A stretch of DNA of 64,000 bases from Dryocosmus kuriphilus (Eukaryota; Arthropoda; Insecta; Hymenoptera; Cynipidae), in contig CM076196.1 in the NCBI GenBank assembly GCA_038277395.1, forward strand, positions 90,275,786 through 90,339,785, given 5' to 3'. Shown here piece after piece: positions 60,259 through 64,000 of this stretch. Position numbers and translations under genes: made by a program. Each line of letters starts with the position of its first letter. Position 1 is the first letter of the stretch. Under the pieces are notes generated by a model. That model worked only from the letters and a program-made list of their open reading frames with translations, did not search any database and was not told where the DNA came from.

Positions 60259-60429
60259 CGTTGTTGTTGTTTGAAGGAACGAAGCGGAAAATGTACAACT
60301 TATCCACGAATTAAAACTAAGTAAATTAATGTAATGCAAAGCGGAAAAAAAGTTAGACACACTTTTCTTATCTATAAACTAAAATTAAGTAACAAGTACA
60401 CACAGGCGGTTTATCTATGAATGTTATAA

Positions 60430-60435
60430 TTTATT
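60430..60435 (-). terminator. Polyadenylation signal AATAAA
   Basis: AATAAA on the minus strand about 35 bases past the stop of the two-exon gene (60469), the usual distance for a cleavage signal. Confidence 0.5.
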
Positions 60436-60468
60436 ATTCACACCAAGCTTCCTCAATACAAAGCTCTT

Positions 60469-61289
60469 TCATTCAACACAATAAAATTCAAGAAGACTGT
60501 ATTTTCCACCAAAGTAGCAGAAAGAGAGTTTTTTAGCCTGGAACGTTACTTCCATCTTCTCGAACGTACTCATATAGGCTGGATCCTCAAAAATCTTATT
60601 TATTTTGCTCGGCAAGTAAACTGTGATCTCATTATCCAACTTGGCCACGAATTTTGTGCCATATTTCGTTTGAAGTTTGTTGATATTGTTAACAGCATAC
60701 TTCTTCTTCACTGTCAGTTCAGATCATGATTTCACTCGTAAGAACCCTTCCAATCGGCCAACTTCATCTTCATCAACTCCATCTTCATCTCTGGGTAATT
60801 AATTATGAGTAGACGTTACACTCTGTATGTGCAATGACAGATTAAGTCTCTGCAACTCGATGCTGCTTTTATAGACTAGTACCTCCACTCTACCTACATT
60901 CGAGAATGTTCTAGAAGCTCGACGTTTTTCGACAAGTTTCGACACATTTCGACAAGTTACGAAAGATGACGCAACGTGCGCAATATGATGGAACGTTTTT
61001 TTCGCGCCAGAGTGTTCCAGAATCGACAAGATGATGCAGATTTCGACAAGTATCGACACGTTTAAATAAGATGATGCAGTTTTCGACAAGTTTCGACACG
61101 TTTAAACAAGATGATGCACGTTTCGACAAGTTTAGAGAAATGACGCAAGATGATGCAATTTTGCGCAATATGATGCAATGATTTCTCTAGTCAGAATGTT
61201 CTAGAAGGCTAGATTTTTTGCACCAGAATGTTCTAAAGATTTAATAAAAAAATACTTACCTGTAAATCGCAGTAGAGAGTGAAATCCAT
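60469..61289 (-). CDS. Small two-exon gene of the virus-like locus, apparently intact
   Basis: Exon 1 is 61260-61289: ATG, ten codons, then CAG|GTAAGTA. Exon 2 ends at the stop at 60469; its open frame extends up to 60711 with no ATG of its own. An AG just before 60705 gives an in-phase join; another at 60711 would not be in phase. Exon 2 (~80 codons) contains KLQTKYGTKFVAKLDNE then ITVYLPSKIN and ends KLSFCYFGGKYSLLEFYCVE. I recognise the TKYG...VFLP-like pattern as one that recurs in arthropod genomes near Polinton-type genes, possibly a small nucleic-acid-binding fold, but cannot name a function. It is the only gene in the locus without a visible break. Confidence 0.55.
60904..60916. promoter_or_regulatory. 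Perfect heat-shock-element sequence 1
   Basis: GAATGTTCTAGAA matches the heat-shock factor consensus GAAnnTTCnnGAA at all nine fixed positions. Located in the intron of the two-exon gene. Confidence 0.4.
60905..61190. repeat. Degenerate TTCGACAAGTTTCGACAC repeat
   Basis: Multiple imperfect units of TTCGACAAG, TTTCGACAC and AAGATGATGCA. On the minus strand they translate into a misleading repetitive peptide. A shorter version lies at 60127-60180, beside orphan exon A, showing that exon, intron start and repeat were duplicated together. Confidence 0.7.
61194..61206. promoter_or_regulatory. Perfect heat-shock-element sequence 2
   Basis: A second exact GAATGTTCTAGAA, 53 bases from the splice donor of exon 1. 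Weaker forms are at 61010-61022 (GAGTGTTCCAGAA) and 61226-61238 (GAATGTTCTAAAG). Confidence 0.4.
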
Positions 61290-61389
61290 CGTTTTTGTTG
61301 TTTGAAGGAACAAAGCGGAAAATGTGCAACTTATCCATAAATTCAGAAAACTAAGTTGATGGGGTTAAAATAAAGTTAAAACTTCTTCA

Positions 61390-61398
61390 CATATAAAC
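61390..61398 (-). promoter_or_regulatory. TATA-like box of the two-exon gene
   Basis: GTTTATATG on minus, about 100 bases before the start codon at 61289. The orphan copy has GTTTATAGA at 60371-60379 at nearly the same distance (113). Conservation of the box and of the ~60-bp leader in both copies supports a promoter. Confidence 0.45.
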
Positions 61399-61499
61399 TT
61401 TTTTGCTATTTATTCAAAAAAAATTAAGCTAAGAATACAACGTAGAATCTTAACCTATTTACACACAGGAGATCAAAACGCTTTTTTAAGAGGACATAA

Positions 61500-61990
61500 A
61501 TTCACAACCGGTAAGCGATATAATGTTTAAGGTATCAAGATCATCACCATCATCAGGATCTTTCATCTCATCATCATTCACACAATCATCAACATCATCA
61601 CCATCATCATCGATTTTACTTGCAGTGTATATCTAATAGTAGGTTTATCCCCAGGAGTCAAGAACCAGTTCCTGAGAGCAAGAGCATTTCACACTGCACA
61701 ATTTTCATACCAGCACTGAGTATGGTGATTACATCTCATGCAAACTGTAGGGTGCAATTTGTGGAGTGAAGGACAACCCAACGCTTCGAGATTATATACA
61801 TTTTTCAAAAACTGCTCCATCCACCTCTTCCTTTCCAATCCTTTAACGTAGACTGCATTGGCACCACGCAGTCTTCCTCGAATTATGTGCCTCACTTCTT
61901 CGTAGGGTATGCCACCAGCACACCATTCGAGACCATGATAATTGCGCGTCAGCCACAAATTTTCACTCTTGTAGCGGGCTGGCAACACAT
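61500..61990 (-). pseudogene. Exonuclease-like protein, C-terminal part
   Basis: The frame 61689-61985 carries LTRNYHGLEWCAGGIPYEEV, then YVKGLERKRWMEQFL and NLEALGCPSLHKL, and near its end CMRCNHHTQCWYEN, a Cys/His cluster. From memory of similar arthropod proteins this looks like the C-terminal half of a small DEDDh-type 3'-5' exonuclease-like protein; the catalytic N-terminal half is absent. A TGA at 61689-61691 interrupts the chain; the frame continues in register for ~25 codons (with an RNW motif), and a nearby frame adds an Asp-rich tail from an ATC repeat at 61540-61620. The 5' boundary is the deletion junction with the capsid gene. Confidence 0.5.
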
Positions 61991-62448
61991 GCAACACATT
62001 TGCAACGATCAATCTCAATACCATTGAGTTCATAGCGAACTTCATCAAATAGAAAGGAGATTGCATTGTTCACTGAGTTTGTCGCAGTAACATTTCTGGC
62101 TACATCATCATCCCTAGTCAGTCTTCCGTACACGTGCAGTGAACTCTTACTGGGTAATATACACAAATCTTGATGCTGGACAGTGATTCGAATTTCATCA
62201 CTGTTGTTGAATGACGGTGAGGCAAGAGGTTGATGTGCATGAATCTCATAGTGGGATATGGACTCGTCAAATGTCACGGGTGCTTCAATGTTTAATATTT
62301 CTTCCATTTTTTTCTCTGTTGCAACAGCTGGAGATGATAATATTTTCAATTTCCTTATTTGACCTTGAGGCCTAGTTGTTTCAGAAGGAGCACGTTCTGA
62401 GATGTTAGCGCTTTGCGTGCTGACTGAGAACTGATCTGTGTCTGCCAT
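61990..62448 (-). pseudogene. Polinton-type major capsid protein, N-terminal part
   Basis: ATG at 62448 (MADTDQFSVSTQ). After a ~50-residue disordered leader comes SISHYEIHAHQPLASPSFNN then IRITVQHQDLCILPSKSSLH and VRYELNGIEIDRCK, which I recognise as the first jelly-roll region of the double-jelly-roll major capsid proteins of Polintons/adintoviruses. The family protein is several hundred residues longer; here homology stops after about 140 residues and the frame runs out eleven codons later at 61963. The lost part includes the rest of the first and all of the second jelly roll. The upstream frame to 62517 is not part of the gene. Confidence 0.8.
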
Positions 62449-62458
62449 CTTGTCTCGC

Positions 62459-63120
62459 TTATACAGACTCCTTTGCGATTGTACACAGTACCACCAAGTC
62501 TCCGTCTTGATCAACAATGCGGAGCTGAATTTGATGTAAAGTCTTCACGGCGATTCGCAGATAAATGACGTGTGACGGCACTTCCACAATCTTATATCCT
62601 TGTGGAACAACAGGCAAGAATTCGTGAATCGTGTGCACTTTGCGCTCGTTGATATAGGCTCCTGTTGTGACATTACACTCAACTCGTAGAGCGTTCACTT
62701 TGAGAAGAGCGACAGGTGGATCAGTCTTATTCGCCTCAAGAACACGAGGTGCGAAACCCAACAATCGTCCAATCGAATCCACTGTTTGAAAGTCCACTTC
62801 ATGATTACACTTTATCTCGCTGCGCAGTGTGTTATTATTTGGCTTGATGTTTATTATAATGCCGTCACTCGCTAGAATCTTCTGAACATATCTCTCAATG
62901 TCTTCAATCTCATAGCTGCCAGCGGGTATGATAACTTTCCTTTGACCGACCTTCATTGTATTCTTTCCAGCGTCAACGTTAGGAATCGCATTGAATGTGT
63001 GAGCAATTCGACGAGACCAAGACCGTAGTTCTTGTGTGGAGAGAGTTCTATCGGTGGGAAATATTCTGCCTCGAGCACAGAAGAATTTATCGTTATGGTA
63101 AGAGTAAATGATTCGTTCAT
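62459..63120 (-). pseudogene. Polinton-type minor capsid (penton-like) protein
   Basis: ATG at 63120 begins MNESFTLTITINSSVLEAEY. The first ~45 codons lie in one frame, then a frame change near 62985-63000 leads into 62459-62956, which has IPAGSYEIEDIERYVQKIL, LLGFAPRVLEANKTDPP and, near the end, LHQIQLRIVDQDGDLV. The length (~220 residues) and the closing IVDQDG block fit the single-jelly-roll minor capsid protein that forms the pentons of these virus-like elements. The last residues after DQDGDLV depart from the family pattern, so a second small lesion exists near 62490. Its start lies 44 bases past the end of the protease, matching compact viral spacing. Confidence 0.75.
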
Positions 63121-63163
63121 GATGGTGTTCTTCTCTCTACTCTTTCTAATCAGTACATCACAC

Positions 63164-63570
63164 TCACTTATATAGAGAGTATTTGTCACTTACATACAGC
63201 TGTTTACACAAAAATTTTAAACACAAGTGTCCACACTCAACACTGTCATAGTCCTGATATCTATCATGATTGTACTCTATTACGCTACCAACACCGAGGT
63301 AATCGACAAGATCCGATGGTGGACGAAGATTAACGAAACGATTAAAGTATAGAACATTATTACCGATCCTTCTATATGTTGCCCAGTGGGTACCAGGGCC
63401 GTGACTGTCGACAACATTTACAATAGCTGACTCAGTTTGATGGGGACCAAGAACTGGTAGCTCACTACGCATAAACACACCATGAAAATTGGAATTTTTA
63501 TAGCTTTAGCATATTTGAACAGATCGACAACAGTGAGTGCACGATGAGGTAGCTTCACTACAAGTTTTTT
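63164..63570 (-). pseudogene. Adenain-like cysteine protease (Polinton PRO)
   Basis: The main frame (63164-63478) has GPGTHWATYRRIGNN with the catalytic His, NLRPPSDLVDYLG, and YQDYDSVECGHLCLKFL with the catalytic Cys in CGHLC. This is the C5/C48-type protease used by adenoviruses and Polintons to mature capsids. About 30 codons of the N-terminal part lie upstream in another frame; the two are separated by a single-base lesion near 63492. The residue after LYF, usually Asp in this family, is Asn here (YFNRF), so the catalytic acid seems lost as well. C-terminal residues after FLCKQL are short compared with relatives. Confidence 0.8.
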
Positions 63571-63580
63571 GACGCTGGCC

Positions 63581-64000
63581 TCAGATGAAGTCCCAGTCCT
63601 CTCTTGTAGGTTTCAGGTGAAAACCCTTTCCTGTAACGATAGCCTCCATTGTCTTGTTATGACGTTGAGCCTCTGCGAGTTGTTGCTTAGCTGCGTTAGC
63701 ATCGTTTACAGCCTTGGCTACACCAGCTGCTCCACCAGTAAGAGCTCCAAGTGCACTGAGTCCAGAAAATATGGGAATCAGTGGCAAAACACCACCGACT
63801 TTCGACAGTATTGGTAGAACACGCGGATTTGTCACTTGCGCACATTTGACAGCTTCTTGTGCACCTCTGATTGTAGACTTGATGGCCACTTTTGCATCAC
63901 TACTTCTCCTCATTGCTTTCTTAGCTGAATTCATAATCTTTCTAAATCCTAGTACTTCCTTCTTCTTCTTCTTCTTCTGCATTGAACTCCTCTTCAACGC
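63581..64000 (-). pseudogene. Hydrophobic virion-associated protein of Polinton type, partial
   Basis: The frame is open to the window edge, so the N-terminus is unknown; the first ATG inside is at 63982. A Lys-rich run (KKKKKK) is followed by a basic helical part, a hydrophobic Gly/Ala-rich segment GGVLPLIPIFSGLSALGALT and an amphipathic helix KAVNDANAAKQQLAEAQRHN. Proteins of this layout sit next to the protease in arthropod Polintons and resemble adenovirus core or membrane-active minor proteins in composition. The last ten codons before the stop at 63581 are out of frame: a one-base lesion after the segment GKGFHLKP diverts it. Function is inferred from position only. Confidence 0.65.

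Noticed and set aside
60799..61168. Repetitive minus-strand peptide with SKLVETCR-like units
   Set aside because: Direct product of the TTCGACAAGTTTCGACAC repeat lying in an intron; no independent coding evidence.

Overview
The window is repeat-rich, AT-rich nuclear DNA of an arthropod, most likely an insect and plausibly a hymenopteran. It holds a BEL/Pao LTR retrotransposon, two APE-type non-LTR retrotransposon copies of a type common in ants and wasps, a hAT transposase relic, foldback elements, a multi-copy non-coding repeat family and a degraded Polinton/adintovirus-like locus. No ordinary host gene was recognised. The species call is inference from element families.

The layout is dominated by an assembly effect. 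Two gaps of exactly 500 N (24034-24533 and 49521-50020) separate three contigs whose ends overlap. Positions 8547-24033 match 24534-40430, and 39620-49520 match 50021-59726, in the same orientation, each match running exactly to the gap edges. So about 25 kb is present twice, probably as unmerged haplotypes or contig ends, and only about 37-38 kb is distinct. Entries for second copies state this and note differences.

Distinct sequence in order: 5'-truncated non-LTR element (about 240-2690, minus); non-coding repeat 'CATTCTCATC-TIR element' copy 1 (2711-3939); hAT pseudogene (about 4990-6600, minus); foldback element (6690-7620); TIR element copy 2 (7622-9053); a reverse-oriented copy split by a near full-length non-LTR element with a 9-bp target-site duplication (9338-14545); further TIR-element copies (16627-18845); a foldback and an array of ~302-bp units; a BEL/Pao provirus inserted in that array (complete with both LTRs at 37011-42846, TSD ATTAC, tRNA-Tyr primer site, protease/RT deleted); a 2-kb foldback carrying a 16-bp minisatellite (44480-46505); AT- and CT-rich DNA to 59726.

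The most unusual part is 60.1-64.0 kb, all on the minus strand. It contains a hydrophobic virion-type protein, an adenain-like cysteine protease, a penton-like minor capsid protein and the N-terminal third of a double-jelly-roll major capsid protein, followed by a deletion junction into an exonuclease-like C-terminus. The capsid-side genes are broken by frameshifts. Next to them is a small two-exon gene that looks intact (TATA box, start exon, splice donor, open exon 2, AATAAA). Its first exon and promoter exist in a second orphan copy, and its intron holds two perfect heat-shock-element sequences within a degenerate repeat. This combination is the best candidate for something not previously described.
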